NCBI GenBank assembly: GCA_028818155.1
Contig: JAPPOH010000014.1
Span: 201,042 to 265,041, forward strand
Length of the DNA: 64,000 bases
Reading direction: 5' to 3'
From: Candidatus Woesearchaeota archaeon
Lineage (GTDB): Archaea > Nanobdellota > Nanobdellia > Woesearchaeales > UBA525
This document shows, piece by piece, positions 8,303-16,274 of this stretch; positions within the stretch are counted from its first letter, which is position 1; each line of letters starts with the position of its first letter. The translations under genes and the position numbers were made by a program. The notes below the pieces were generated by a model. That model was not told the origin of the DNA, made no database searches, and saw only the letters and a program-made list of their open reading frames with translations.

Positions 8303-10288
8303 ATGAAAACGGTGCAAACCCATAAAGAAACGACAACGCCAGCAGTGACATTCGATCTTGATGAAGCATTTCTCAACAAATTCAAAGGACAACAACCAAA
8401 GTGGGGACCACTAGGGTATATCACCTACAAAAGAACCTATGCGAGAGACCTTGGCAACGGTCAGACAGAAGAGTACTGGCAGACCACACAACGAGTGGTA
8501 GAGGGCACATATACTATTCAAAAGCGACACTGCATACAAAATACACTGCCGTGGAACGAAGAGAAAGCCCAGAAATCAGCGCAGACCATGTACCAGCTCA
8601 TGTGGGACTTCAAATTCACTCCTCCAGGCAGAGGGTTGTGGATGATGGGCACACCATACGTGTACAAACACGGTGGCGCAGCGCTCAACAACTGTGCATT
8701 TATCTCAACAAAGGATATCAATAAGAATTTCTCCGAGCCATTCATCTTCCTCATGGACATGAGCATGCTCGGCGTGGGTGTTGGCGGCGACACAAAAGGA
8801 GAAGGCAGCATCACTATCCAACAACCGACAAAAAGCGATGAGGAGCATGTTGTCGCAGACACACGAGAAGGCTGGGTAGATCTCATCAAGCGAACACTAG
8901 ACGCGTACGCAGGTAAGGACACGCTTCCAAAAATTATCAACTATGATCAGGTCCGCCCCCAAGGCGTCCCCATCAAAGGGTTTGGCGGCGTTGCATCAGG
9001 ACCAGAGCCACTCGATGAATTACAAAAAAGCATTTGTACACTTTTAGATAAAAGAATCGGGAAGAGCATTACTTCCGCAGATATTGTTGACATTTTCAAT
9101 CTCATTGGGCGATGTGTGGTAGCAGGCAACGTGAGGAGAACAGCAGAGATCATGTTCGGGGATCCGAATGATGAAGAGTTCATGGACCTAAAAAACCCTG
9201 AACTGCATAAAGAGGAATGCATGCACCACCGATGGGCCTCAAACAACTCTATTTTTGCTGAAGTCGGTATGGATTACAGCGATGTTGCTGAGCGAACGGC
9301 AAAAAATGGCGAACCTGGCTATGAATGGCTTGGTAATGCACAAGCATACTCGCGGATGATCGATCCGAAAGATTGGAAGGATAAAGAAGCAAAAGGCGGA
9401 AACCCTTGTTTGGAACAAACACTTTTCTCAGGGGAAACCTGTTGTTTAGTCGAAACATACCCTAGCAACCATGAATCGTTAGAAGAATGGCAAGAAACGC
9501 TCAAGTACGCGTACTTGTACGCAAAAACTGTCACGTTAGTCATGACACACAACAGCATGACGAATAGAATTATCGCGAAGAACAGAAGAATCGGCTGCAG
9601 CATGTCTGGCATCGTACAAGCATTCAAGAAATTTGGCAGAAGAACGTTCCTCAATGCAGCAAGCGACGGCTGGAAACAAATCCAGACATGGGACAAATCG
9701 TATTCTGATTGGCTCGGCATTCCAAAATCTATCAAAACAACAAGCGTCAAGCCATCAGGAACTGTTTCATTGCTCGCTGGCGTCACGCCAGGGATCCACT
9801 ATCCGATCTCGGAATATTACATTCGAAACATCAGATTTGCGGCAGACAGTCCCCTCCTCACTATGCTTGAACGAGCAGGCTTCAAGATGGAAAAAGACAA
9901 GTATCATCCACAAAGCATGGTCGTCAGCTTCCCCATCAAAGAAAAGTACTTTGATAGGAGCGTGCAGGAAGTCACGATGTGGGAACAGTTCGAGAACGCA
10001 GCGCAGATCCAAGCGTACTGGGCAGACAACCAAGTAAGTGTCACCATCAGCTTCGGCAAGAAAGAAGCAGCGGACATCAAGAATGCACTCGAATTATATG
10101 AGACACGCCTGAAAGGCTGCAGCCTCTTGCCAAAAATGGATCACGGCTACGAGCAAGCACCATACATCCCCATCACACCAGTCCAGTATAACGAGATGAT
10201 CAAGAACGTGAAAGAGATCGAGTTCATCGACGGGAAGACGCACGAAGTCACAGAGAAGTTCTGTGATGGTGAGAGTTGCCAGATATGA
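8303..10288 (+). CDS. nrdJ: Adenosylcobalamin-dependent ribonucleotide reductase (class II, monomeric RTPR type)
   Basis: The protein is 661 aa (Lactobacillus RTPR is about 740). It converts ribonucleotides to deoxyribonucleotides using a B12-derived thiyl radical. Visible catalytic parts: redox Cys131 in LNNCAF; radical Cys369 and Glu371 in GGNPCLEQ; partner Cys380, 11 residues later as in RTPR; the PSGTVSLLAGVTPG phosphate loop; and a C-terminal shuttle pair Cys654 and Cys659 (CDGESC), 5 apart as in RTPR. The N-terminal signature WGPLGYITYKRTYARDL is also RTPR-like. No ATP cone is present. A Shine-Dalgarno GGAGG precedes the start. NrdR-like boxes lie upstream, and the cofactor-making adenosyltransferase lies at 14742. 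A second copy of the C-terminal tail occurs 300 bp downstream. Confidence 0.95.
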   Translation: MKTVQTHKETTTPAVTFDLDEAFLNKFKGQQPKWGPLGYITYKRTYARDLGNGQTEEYWQTTQRVVEGTYTIQKRHCIQNTLPWNEEKAQKSAQTMYQLMWDFKFTPPGRGLWMMGTPYVYKHGGAALNNCAFISTKDINKNFSEPFIFLMDMSMLGVGVGGDTKGEGSITIQQPTKSDEEHVVADTREGWVDLIKRTLDAYAGKDTLPKIINYDQVRPQGVPIKGFGGVASGPEPLDELQKSICTLLDKRIGKSITSADIVDIFNLIGRCVVAGNVRRTAEIMFGDPNDEEFMDLKNPELHKEECMHHRWASNNSIFAEVGMDYSDVAERTAKNGEPGYEWLGNAQAYSRMIDPKDWKDKEAKGGNPCLEQTLFSGETCCLVETYPSNHESLEEWQETLKYAYLYAKTVTLVMTHNSMTNRIIAKNRRIGCSMSGIVQAFKKFGRRTFLNAASDGWKQIQTWDKSYSDWLGIPKSIKTTSVKPSGTVSLLAGVTPGIHYPISEYYIRNIRFAADSPLLTMLERAGFKMEKDKYHPQSMVVSFPIKEKYFDRSVQEVTMWEQFENAAQIQAYWADNQVSVTISFGKKEAADIKNALELYETRLKGCSLLPKMDHGYEQAPYIPITPVQYNEMIKNVKEIEFIDGKTHEVTEKFCDGESCQI

Positions 10289-10542
10289 AATTAGGTATTC
10301 GAACAGGGAGAGATCTCGCTCGTTTTGCACTGCAACCTGGCTCGTTCCATAGAAGTTTTCCGTATACAGACACACGAGGCCTTCCTCGTGGGCGAGCAGC
10401 AGCTATTGCTGCTACTGAGCGAGGTGGTGTTGCGTTTTTTGAAACCGCTCGAGTGGTTGGAGAAGCGGCTATTGTGTTCTATGGTGCAAAGACAGCAATA
10501 CTCACTACTCAGATTGCAGACTACATGATGCATCGTTTCTGA
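10285..10542 (+). CDS. Small hypothetical protein between two copies of the nrdJ tail
   Basis: The protein is 85 aa from ATG 10285, which overlaps the nrdJ stop (ATGA). It has a basic N-terminus (KLGIRTGRDLARFA), then an alanine-rich, mildly hydrophobic second half (AAIAATERGGVAFFETARVV, GEAAIVFYGAKTA). I recognise no family. Its interest is its place: it fills the 300 bp between the real nrdJ tail and an echo of that tail, so it may be the cargo of a small inserted cassette. It could also be non-coding filler. Confidence 0.4.
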   Translation: MKLGIRTGRDLARFALQPGSFHRSFPYTDTRGLPRGRAAAIAATERGGVAFFETARVVGEAAIVFYGAKTAILTTQIADYMMHRF

Positions 10543-10558
10543 ACTCTGTAAGAAAGAA

Positions 10559-10588
10559 TTCTACAAGGGAGAGAGCTGTCAGATATGA
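10559..10588 (+). repeat. Echo of the nrdJ C-terminal tail
   Basis: This stretch encodes F-Y-K-G-E-S-C-Q-I-stop, in the same phase and exactly 300 bp after the genuine nrdJ tail F-C-D-G-E-S-C-Q-I-stop (10259-10288). By eye about 24 of 32 bases match, with the last 11 identical. The first shuttle cysteine is replaced by Tyr. It looks like the 3' end of a diverged nrdJ left by an insertion. The stop of the convergent membrane gene lies inside it. Confidence 0.6.
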
Positions 10589-11004
10589 AACGCTGTCGCG
10601 ATGAGCACTATAGTCGCTACACAGAGAAACACATAAGGCGCGTACGAAACTCCTGCTTTCTTCGCATAAGTGCCAAACCATGAGAGCAAAAGGACGCCAA
10701 GCACGTTTGCGTAGATGAATACTCCTCCCATCAATGCAAATATGAAGAGCCAACCAAACTCTTCGCTGTTTGACAGTATGCTCAGTAAAAATATCACGCC
10801 AGGAAGTACGACAACAATCCCAAGAAGCCAGAGTGCAACTCGAAATGGTTGTCTTGCGTACATCTTTATGCAAAGACCTGCGAGTGCAGCGCAAAAACCA
10901 AGCGGCATTACAACATCAAAATGATCTTTAAATGTGAATCTGAACGTAATCAATATCACAATCCATGTAGCGAATGCAACTGCTTGTAGTGGTATGCGAA
11001 TCAC
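10579..11004 (-). CDS. Small multi-pass membrane protein, unknown function
   Basis: The protein is 141 aa from GTG 11004. A minus-strand AT-rich TATA-like element (ATAAATTATTAATA, about 11026-11040) lies 25-30 nt upstream, supporting a leaderless start. About four or five hydrophobic helices are visible: AFATWIVILITF, VVMPLGFCAALAGLCI, VALWLLGIVVVLPGVIFLLS, LFIFALMGGVFIYANVLGVL and YVFLCVATIVLIATAF. No conserved motif is recognised. The gene is convergent with nrdJ and its last codons overlap the nrdJ-tail echo, so its C-terminus may have been altered by the rearrangement there. Confidence 0.6.
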   Translation of the reverse strand: MIRIPLQAVAFATWIVILITFRFTFKDHFDVVMPLGFCAALAGLCIKMYARQPFRVALWLLGIVVVLPGVIFLLSILSNSEEFGWLFIFALMGGVFIYANVLGVLLLSWFGTYAKKAGVSYAPYVFLCVATIVLIATAFHI

Positions 11005-11115
11005 ACATAACTGAAGGTGCTAGCCATATTAATAATTTATGCCAGAAAAAAACTCACAGAATACATCATCGCTACAACTTAGATCCTATTTGCAAAAGCC
11101 ATATGACTTTATACA

Positions 11116-11216
11116 TGAAGTACAGAATTGTTATTGAACAAGATGAAGAAGGCACGTTCGTCGTAGAATACTCCGCACTTCTAGACTGCGTCTCCCAGGA
11201 AGCTTGTCGTCGATAA
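11116..11216 (+). pseudogene. hicB: Truncated HicB antitoxin fragment
   Basis: ATG 11116 opens MKYRIVIEQDEEGTFVVEY and ends after 33 codons at DCVSQEACRR-stop. The first 28 residues match the full-length HicB at 54140-54352 (MKYRIVIEEDEDGMFVVEC, then GCVSQGKSREEA) closely; the remaining 40 residues are lost. The break point falls in a 22-nt tandem duplication (11198-11241). No hicA follows. Confidence 0.75.
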
Positions 11217-11241
11217 AAAGGAAGCTTGTCGTCGATAAAAA
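11198..11241. repeat. 22-nt perfect tandem duplication at the hicB break
   Basis: GGAAGCTTGTCGTCGATAAA plus AA occurs at 11198-11219 and again at 11220-11241, head to tail. The first copy supplies the last codons and stop of the hicB fragment. It may be a slippage or repair scar. Confidence 0.85.
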
Positions 11242-11284
11242 AAGTGTACGATAACTATATTAATCGTTCTTCTATCATCCCCAC

Positions 11285-12724
11285 ATGCGAATCATACTTC
11301 TTCTCCTACTTCTCGCGAGCTGTTCAAGCAGTCACATAGCAGAAACGCCTCTATTTGACGCTGAAAATAATTGGCCTGAGACAGGGCTCTCTCCGGAAGA
11401 ACCTATGAGAGAAGGATTCCCTTTGATTGAGCCGTACGTCGTTGAGTTGCAAGAACCTGCAGCTACGAAGATAGTGGAGACAACACTCCAAGAAGCGCTC
11501 TGCTCGCTGCAGCCAGGAGAACGGCTCGTTGTGACAGGAAATCATCAACCAACATTCGAGTATAAAGGAAAACGCATCTTTGCCGTGACGACAGACGCCG
11601 GTTGCACACCAGGGACTGCCGAGCAGCCGATCCAAGTTGTTGGAGAAGATGCAACGCTCCGCTCAACCCTGCTAATTGGCCTTCCGCACTGGCAGTTCGT
11701 CAATCTTGAGGTGACGCCGGAAATGAGAGAAGAAATGCCAGGCATCTACCTCCAGGCAGACAACACACTCCTCAACAATGTACACGTCCACTCCGGACGG
11801 AAAGATGGGATTATCGTTGCTGGCGCTTCCGACATAGTGATCGCGAACTCACACATTCATAATTTCCTCTTCGAAGAGCATGGCGAAGTAAGTGATGCAC
11901 ATGGCATTGTGCTCTGGCCACCATCCGAGAACGTGCTCATTGTCAACAACCACATCCATCATAATTCAGGGGATGCTATTCAAGTCTGGGGGCCAGGGTA
12001 TGAAGCACACGAACATGGGCGCGTGACGAACGTGCAGGTTCTTGGTAATAGACTACATGACGACCGCGAAAATGCTCTCGATGTGAAGGACGCGAAAGAT
12101 GTCATAATCAAGAACAACAAGATATGGAACTACCGCGCATCAGCGACGTCAACAGGTGCTGGCATCACCATCCATTATGATGCGGATGATATTGTTGTGG
12201 AGGAGAATTACATTTCTAATGCTGAGTTTGGCGTGAATGTCGCTCGAGGTGTTGTGAATGGCGCGCCTGCAGTTGGCAAGCCGAATAACGTGCTCATCTA
12301 CAATAATTATCTTGAAAGTTCTCTCCGAGAACGAGGTGCTGCCGTTGAGATATACGCTGCGGAATGTGTGAACGTATACCATAATGACATCGTGGGATTT
12401 GGTGGCGGTGTCCTCGCACAATACTTCCCTGAAGATACAAAGGATGTGCATATCGCGAACAATCTCTTCAGAGGGCAAGGGCTTCTTGGCATGTGGCTCA
12501 TGGAAGGGGTGACTGCTGAATACAATGCATTCGCTGAGGATATACAGGTACAGCTCGGCGGCGGTAGTCCGTTGAGCGAAGAACACATGCATGCCTTCTC
12601 TTCACGCAAGGAGACATTCCCGCATTCTGTACTCGGCACGAATGGACAGGGGAAAGTACTCGATACACCGTGTGTTGGAACGCTGAAACAGAATGACCCA
12701 CCCGCTATCGGTCAGAGCATTTAA
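11285..12724 (+). CDS. Lipoprotein with right-handed parallel beta-helix
   Basis: The protein is 479 aa. The N-terminus MRIILLLLLLASCSSS is a signal peptide with a lipobox-like LASC, so the mature protein may be lipid-anchored outside the cell. Residues about 150-430 show repeated beta-helix coils: NVHVHSGRKDGIIVAG, DIVIANSHIHNF, VLIVNNHIHHNSGDAIQVWG, VQVLGNRLHDDRENALDV, DVIIKNNKIWNY, DIVVEENYISNAEFGVNV and VLIYNNYLES. This fold is shared by pectate lyases, NosD-like proteins and carbohydrate epimerases. No catalytic set is obvious, so surface polysaccharide binding or cleavage is only inferred. A TATA-like element (ACTATATTA, near 11255) precedes it. Confidence 0.75.
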   Translation: MRIILLLLLLASCSSSHIAETPLFDAENNWPETGLSPEEPMREGFPLIEPYVVELQEPAATKIVETTLQEALCSLQPGERLVVTGNHQPTFEYKGKRIFAVTTDAGCTPGTAEQPIQVVGEDATLRSTLLIGLPHWQFVNLEVTPEMREEMPGIYLQADNTLLNNVHVHSGRKDGIIVAGASDIVIANSHIHNFLFEEHGEVSDAHGIVLWPPSENVLIVNNHIHHNSGDAIQVWGPGYEAHEHGRVTNVQVLGNRLHDDRENALDVKDAKDVIIKNNKIWNYRASATSTGAGITIHYDADDIVVEENYISNAEFGVNVARGVVNGAPAVGKPNNVLIYNNYLESSLRERGAAVEIYAAECVNVYHNDIVGFGGGVLAQYFPEDTKDVHIANNLFRGQGLLGMWLMEGVTAEYNAFAEDIQVQLGGGSPLSEEHMHAFSSRKETFPHSVLGTNGQGKVLDTPCVGTLKQNDPPAIGQSI

Positions 12725-12750
12725 AAATCCTCCACGGTTTCTCGTGCATA

Positions 12751-14745
12751 ATGGCACCGATCAACAGCCTCATCAAACGTTCTGGGAAGCGCGTCCTCTT
12801 TAACGAGCATCGCATCACCGAAGCGGTCTGGAAAGCCATGCAAGACGTGGGCGAGGGCACAGAAGCGCAGGCTGAGAAAGTCAAGGAGCTCACCGTCAAG
12901 AAACTGGAAGCACTGGAAAAAACACCCACAATTGAAGACGTCCAGGATAAGGTGGAAGAGGCCTTAATTGAGAAGAAGCATGTCAACGTCGCAAAATCCT
13001 ACATTCTCTACCGGAATGAACGACAGCAACTCAGAGAACAGAAAGCTGCGCTCATCGGCGGGAAGATCGATGAATTACAGCTGAGCTTCAACGCAGTCAA
13101 AATACTCGAGCAGCGCTACCTCATGCGCGACGAGCAGGGAAAGATCAAAGAGACCCCTTCTGAACTCTTCTGGAGGGTTGCGAATCACGTCGCGATGGCG
13201 GAATTAAAATACAACAACGAGCCAAAAGCGGTTGCACGCACATTCCATAGGATGCTCAGCAACTTGGAGTTCATTCCGTCCAGTCCAACGCTCATGAACG
13301 CAGGCACGACAAAGCAATTAAGCAGCGCGTTCGCCATCCCTATCCCTGATGACATGGATGGAATTTTTGAGTCGCTCAGACAAGCAGTTGTCACCCAGAA
13401 GAATGGTGGCGGCACCGGCTTTAGCTTCTCTCGCATCAGACCAAAAAACGATACCGCTGATGGCGTGCACGGCGTTGCCTGTGGCCCTATCGCAGTCATG
13501 AGAATCTTTGAAGCGAGCATGAAAGCTGTCAGACAATCTGGTCGTCGTCAAGGCGCGAACATGGCCATCTTACGTGTCGATCACCCAGATATCCTAGATT
13601 TCATCAACTTGAAGTTAGCGGGCGGCATGGAGAACTTCAACCTCTCAGTCGGGATCACCGACGAGTTCATGACGGCGTTGCAGGAAGATGGCGACATAGA
13701 GCTCATCAACCCGCGAACGGAAAAAGCAACGGGCACTGTAGCTGCCAGAGTTATTTTCGACAGCATATTAGCAGTTGCGTGGCGGTGCGGGGATCCTGGA
13801 TTAGTATTTCTCGACAGGATGCAGGCAGCAAATCCTTGCAAACACAAAGGAACGATCGAAACAACGAGCGCATGCGGTGAAGCGCCACTCATGCCGTACG
13901 AGAGCGCGTGTGAAGGAAGTGTGAATCTCACTGCCTGTGTCAAAGACGGCAAGATTGACTACACGAAGCTCAAGAAGATTGTCACGAACGCTGTCAGATT
14001 CTTAGATAACGTCGTGGACGTGAACAACTATCTCTTTAAGGAGATGGAGCACATGACGAAAGCAACGAGAAGAATCGGCCTTGGCCTCATGGGCTTTGCT
14101 GACGTCTTGTTTGCAATTGGCGTCCCCTATGATACTGATGAGGCTGTGGGCGTTGCTGAAAAGATTGCACAGACCATACAAGAGGCTGCGGAGCAGGCTT
14201 CCATCGCCCTTGCAGAAGAACGAGGCACATTTCCTGCCTTTAAGAGAAGTGCCCATGACAAGAGTGGCAAGAAACTCCGGAACAGCGTCCTCATGGCCAT
14301 CGCGCCCACAGGCACGATTAGCCTGTTAGCAAATGTCTCTTCGGGCATCGAGCCAAACTACGCGCTCGCGTATAGCAGGACAACAGAGTCCGGGGAGTTA
14401 TTGTACATTAATCCGTTCTTCGAGCAAGCGATGAACGCACACAACATCGAGAAGTCTGTTGTGCAAGAAGTTGCCAAGACAGGTGTCATGGACGAAGCAA
14501 TCCCGCCGGAAATGAAAGCGGTCTTCAAAACGTCACAACAGATCCTGCCAGAATGGCATATCAAAATTCAGGCGGCCTTCCAGAAGTACGTGGACGGCGC
14601 GATTAGCAAGACAATCAATTATCCGAATGACGCGAATGTGAAGCAGATTGAAGATGGGTACTTATTGGCGTGGGAGCTTGGGTGTAAGGGGATCACGGTC
14701 TACCGTGATGGGAGTTTAGACGTGCAGGTGCTGAACACAGGATGA
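12751..14745 (+). CDS. Class II RNR-like protein with ATP cone, lacking the usual redox cysteines
   Basis: The protein is 664 aa. Residues 5-95 are an ATP cone (KRSGKRVLFNEHRITEAVWKA), the allosteric domain of RNRs. The rest matches NrdJ/NrdA: SPTLMNAGT, GGGTGFSFSRIRPK, ANMAILRVDHPDIL, CGDPGLVFLDR, APTGTISLLANVSSGIEP and GCKGITVYRDGS. The radical Cys375 and Glu377 are kept, but the usual NPCGE reads SACGE. The first redox cysteine (LSACF) is Ala193 (LSSAF). Its partner (YESC) is Ala386, with a Cys one residue later. The C-terminal cysteine-rich tail is missing. It may use another reductant, cooperate with NrdJ, or be a regulatory relic. Leaderless start below ATTTAAAAA (12718-12726). It overlaps cobO by ATGA. 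Confidence 0.88.
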   Translation: MAPINSLIKRSGKRVLFNEHRITEAVWKAMQDVGEGTEAQAEKVKELTVKKLEALEKTPTIEDVQDKVEEALIEKKHVNVAKSYILYRNERQQLREQKAALIGGKIDELQLSFNAVKILEQRYLMRDEQGKIKETPSELFWRVANHVAMAELKYNNEPKAVARTFHRMLSNLEFIPSSPTLMNAGTTKQLSSAFAIPIPDDMDGIFESLRQAVVTQKNGGGTGFSFSRIRPKNDTADGVHGVACGPIAVMRIFEASMKAVRQSGRRQGANMAILRVDHPDILDFINLKLAGGMENFNLSVGITDEFMTALQEDGDIELINPRTEKATGTVAARVIFDSILAVAWRCGDPGLVFLDRMQAANPCKHKGTIETTSACGEAPLMPYESACEGSVNLTACVKDGKIDYTKLKKIVTNAVRFLDNVVDVNNYLFKEMEHMTKATRRIGLGLMGFADVLFAIGVPYDTDEAVGVAEKIAQTIQEAAEQASIALAEERGTFPAFKRSAHDKSGKKLRNSVLMAIAPTGTISLLANVSSGIEPNYALAYSRTTESGELLYINPFFEQAMNAHNIEKSVVQEVAKTGVMDEAIPPEMKAVFKTSQQILPEWHIKIQAAFQKYVDGAISKTINYPNDANVKQIEDGYLLAWELGCKGITVYRDGSLDVQVLNTG

Positions 14746-15326
14746 TCTACACATTTTGCGGAGAGACGAAAGGCAAGACGAGCAGTGCACTCGGCACGAT
14801 TGTCCGTGCGCTCGGAGATGGAGGAAAAGTTCGTATTCTCTTCTTCATGAAACATTGGAAGACAAGTGAAACGGATTTCTTTGATAAACTCGCAAAGATT
14901 CCTGAGTTTGACGTGTTGTATTATCAAGCGGGCGATAAGGATTTCATTTTTGTTGATGAAGCAACGAATCGTGCAACGATGGAGAGCGCAAGAAAGCAAT
15001 TGAAATTTGGCAAGTTGCATGAGAAGACAGAGGAAGATGTGAAGAAAGCGCAGATGGGGTACATGAAAGCACTCAATTACTTAGATGAGCAACCATTTTT
15101 GCTCGTATTGGATGAGATACTTGTTGCTGTAAAGTTCGGCCTCATATCCGTGCAGCAAGTGCGGCATTTGTTGGAGCAGGCGAACGAGAAAAAAGTACAT
15201 GTGGTGCTGACTGGCAGGGGTTTGCCTAAAGAGATTGAGAAATTGTCTGATCTTGTCACTGAAATGAAGAAGATCAAGCATCCGTTTGACTCGGGCGTGT
15301 ATGCTGTGAAGGGACTGGATTACTAG
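14742..15326 (+). CDS. cobO: Cob(I)alamin / cobyrinate a,c-diamide adenosyltransferase
   Basis: The protein is 194 aa, of the CobA/CobO/BtuR P-loop type. It transfers the 5'-deoxyadenosyl group of ATP to reduced corrinoid, giving adenosylcobalamin. Motifs: Walker A GETKGKTSSALG (residues 7-18); the Walker B region FLLVLDEI; and the typical end VVLTGRGLPKEI followed by DLVTEMKKIKHPFDSGV. The start codon overlaps the stop of the RNR-like gene (ATGA), so the cofactor enzyme is translationally coupled to an RNR homologue. The nearby nrdJ needs the product. The only oddity is that an insertion sequence begins 14 bp after the stop. Confidence 0.93.
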   Translation: MIYTFCGETKGKTSSALGTIVRALGDGGKVRILFFMKHWKTSETDFFDKLAKIPEFDVLYYQAGDKDFIFVDEATNRATMESARKQLKFGKLHEKTEEDVKKAQMGYMKALNYLDEQPFLLVLDEILVAVKFGLISVQQVRHLLEQANEKKVHVVLTGRGLPKEIEKLSDLVTEMKKIKHPFDSGVYAVKGLDY

Positions 15327-15340
15327 GAAGGCGAGTGACC

Positions 15341-16224
15341 AGGTTAGTAGAAAGTAAGATAAACCCACACTAACGTGTGGGTGCTGAAATCAGTAGAGGT
15401 GATTTCAGCGATGACGAAACAGGGACGACTGCTTAAGAAGATTACGCAACATCTACGTGCTGCAGATATTCAACGATACATGCACACTCGTGGGCCGAAA
15501 TGGTACACGACCGCCGAGCTGGTGCTCGGCCTCGCGGTCCGCGAGCGCTACAAACTGAGTTATCGTCGTGCAGCCGAGTTTCTCGACGAGTATTACGGGC
15601 TGTCATTGCATTGGACAACGTTGCAGAAAGCAGCCCAGCGCTTCCCACGCTGGTTCTGGCAACGTATTCTTCGCGCGAGCGCGAGAGTCGAAAGCATGCT
15701 CGCAGCCATCGATGGAACAGGATTCGCCAGAAGCCTCCCGAGCGAACATTACATCAAACGCATCGACGGCAAACGGCCAGCAGTGCCCGTCAAGTTAAGT
15801 GCGATGATCGATACAGAATCACGACTCGTGCTTTCTGCACGTGTTCGTACACGACCTGCACACGATACAAAAGATGTGCACGGACTCATCCGTCGTGCGC
15901 ACAAGAAACCATGGGTCGTGACCATGGACAAAGGCTATGATAGTGAGCCACTCCACGAGTGGCTCGACAACAAGGGCGTATGGAGCATCGCACCCACACG
16001 GAAAGGCTGTCGTCGAGGACGACACCGAAAACAACTACGCGACACATTCCCACAAACATATTATGATCAGCGACCCATCATCGAAAGTGTGTTCCGGAGC
16101 GTGAAAGCACGCTATGGCGGCCACGTCCGTGGCCGGCGTGCACATACAGTGCACGCAGAAGTGATGATGCGACTCATCTTGCACAACATCAGAGTTGTGC
16201 TCACCCGTTACTTTCTACTAACCT
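15341..16224 (+). mobile_element. Intact 884-bp insertion sequence with 17-bp terminal repeats and 9-bp target duplication
   Basis: The left end AGGTTAGTAGAAAGTAA (15341-15357) and the right end TTACTTTCTACTAACCT (16208-16224) are perfect inverted repeats. CGAGTGACC flanks both sides (15332-15340 and 16225-16233) as the target duplication. The perfect ends and duplication point to a recent insertion between cobO and the promoter of a toxin-antitoxin pair. One DDE transposase is inside. The coding type is IS4/IS5-like; the group is not determined. Confidence 0.93.
15363..15409 (+). promoter_or_regulatory. Two hairpins that can sequester the transposase ribosome site
   Basis: Hairpin 1 is ACCCACAC / GTGTGGGT (15363-15382). 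Hairpin 2 is GCTGAAATCA / TGATTTCAGC (15383-15409), with AGAGG in its loop and TGAT in its stem. AGAGGTGAT is the ribosome site, 8 nt before ATG 15411. Read-through transcripts from outside would fold and hide it, a known way for IS elements to avoid activation by neighbouring promoters. Confidence 0.6.
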
Positions 16225-16271
16225 CGAGTGACCACAACATTTATATATCAACTGATACATATATCACTTGA
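15411..16271 (+). CDS. DDE transposase of the insertion sequence
   Basis: The protein is 286 aa from ATG 15411, preceded by AGAGGTGAT. A longer in-frame start at 15375 would begin inside a hairpin. The catalytic triad is visible: Asp in AAIDGTGF, Asp in VVTMDKGYDSEPLH, and Glu in IIESVFRSVKARYGG, with the Y-x2-R-x3-E-x6-K pattern of IS4/IS5-type enzymes weakly kept. The N-terminus carries a helix-turn-helix-like region (KLSYRRAAEFLDEYYGLSLHW). The frame does not stop inside the element: it reads through the right terminal repeat and ends 47 bp into flanking DNA, so the last 15 or so residues come from the target. Confidence 0.9.
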   Translation: MTKQGRLLKKITQHLRAADIQRYMHTRGPKWYTTAELVLGLAVRERYKLSYRRAAEFLDEYYGLSLHWTTLQKAAQRFPRWFWQRILRASARVESMLAAIDGTGFARSLPSEHYIKRIDGKRPAVPVKLSAMIDTESRLVLSARVRTRPAHDTKDVHGLIRRAHKKPWVVTMDKGYDSEPLHEWLDNKGVWSIAPTRKGCRRGRHRKQLRDTFPQTYYDQRPIIESVFRSVKARYGGHVRGRRAHTVHAEVMMRLILHNIRVVLTRYFLLTSSDHNIYISTDTYIT

Positions 16272-16274
16272 TAT
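16245..16274 (+). promoter_or_regulatory. Twin palindromic operators at a TA promoter
   Basis: ATATCAACTGATAC (16245-16258) and ATATCACTTGATAT (16261-16274, a perfect 6-bp-arm palindrome) lie 16 bp apart and overlap the TATA region (TTTATATAT, from 16240) and the start codon ATG 16273. This is the usual layout for autoregulation by a TA complex. The IS right end lies only 20 bp upstream. Confidence 0.6.
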
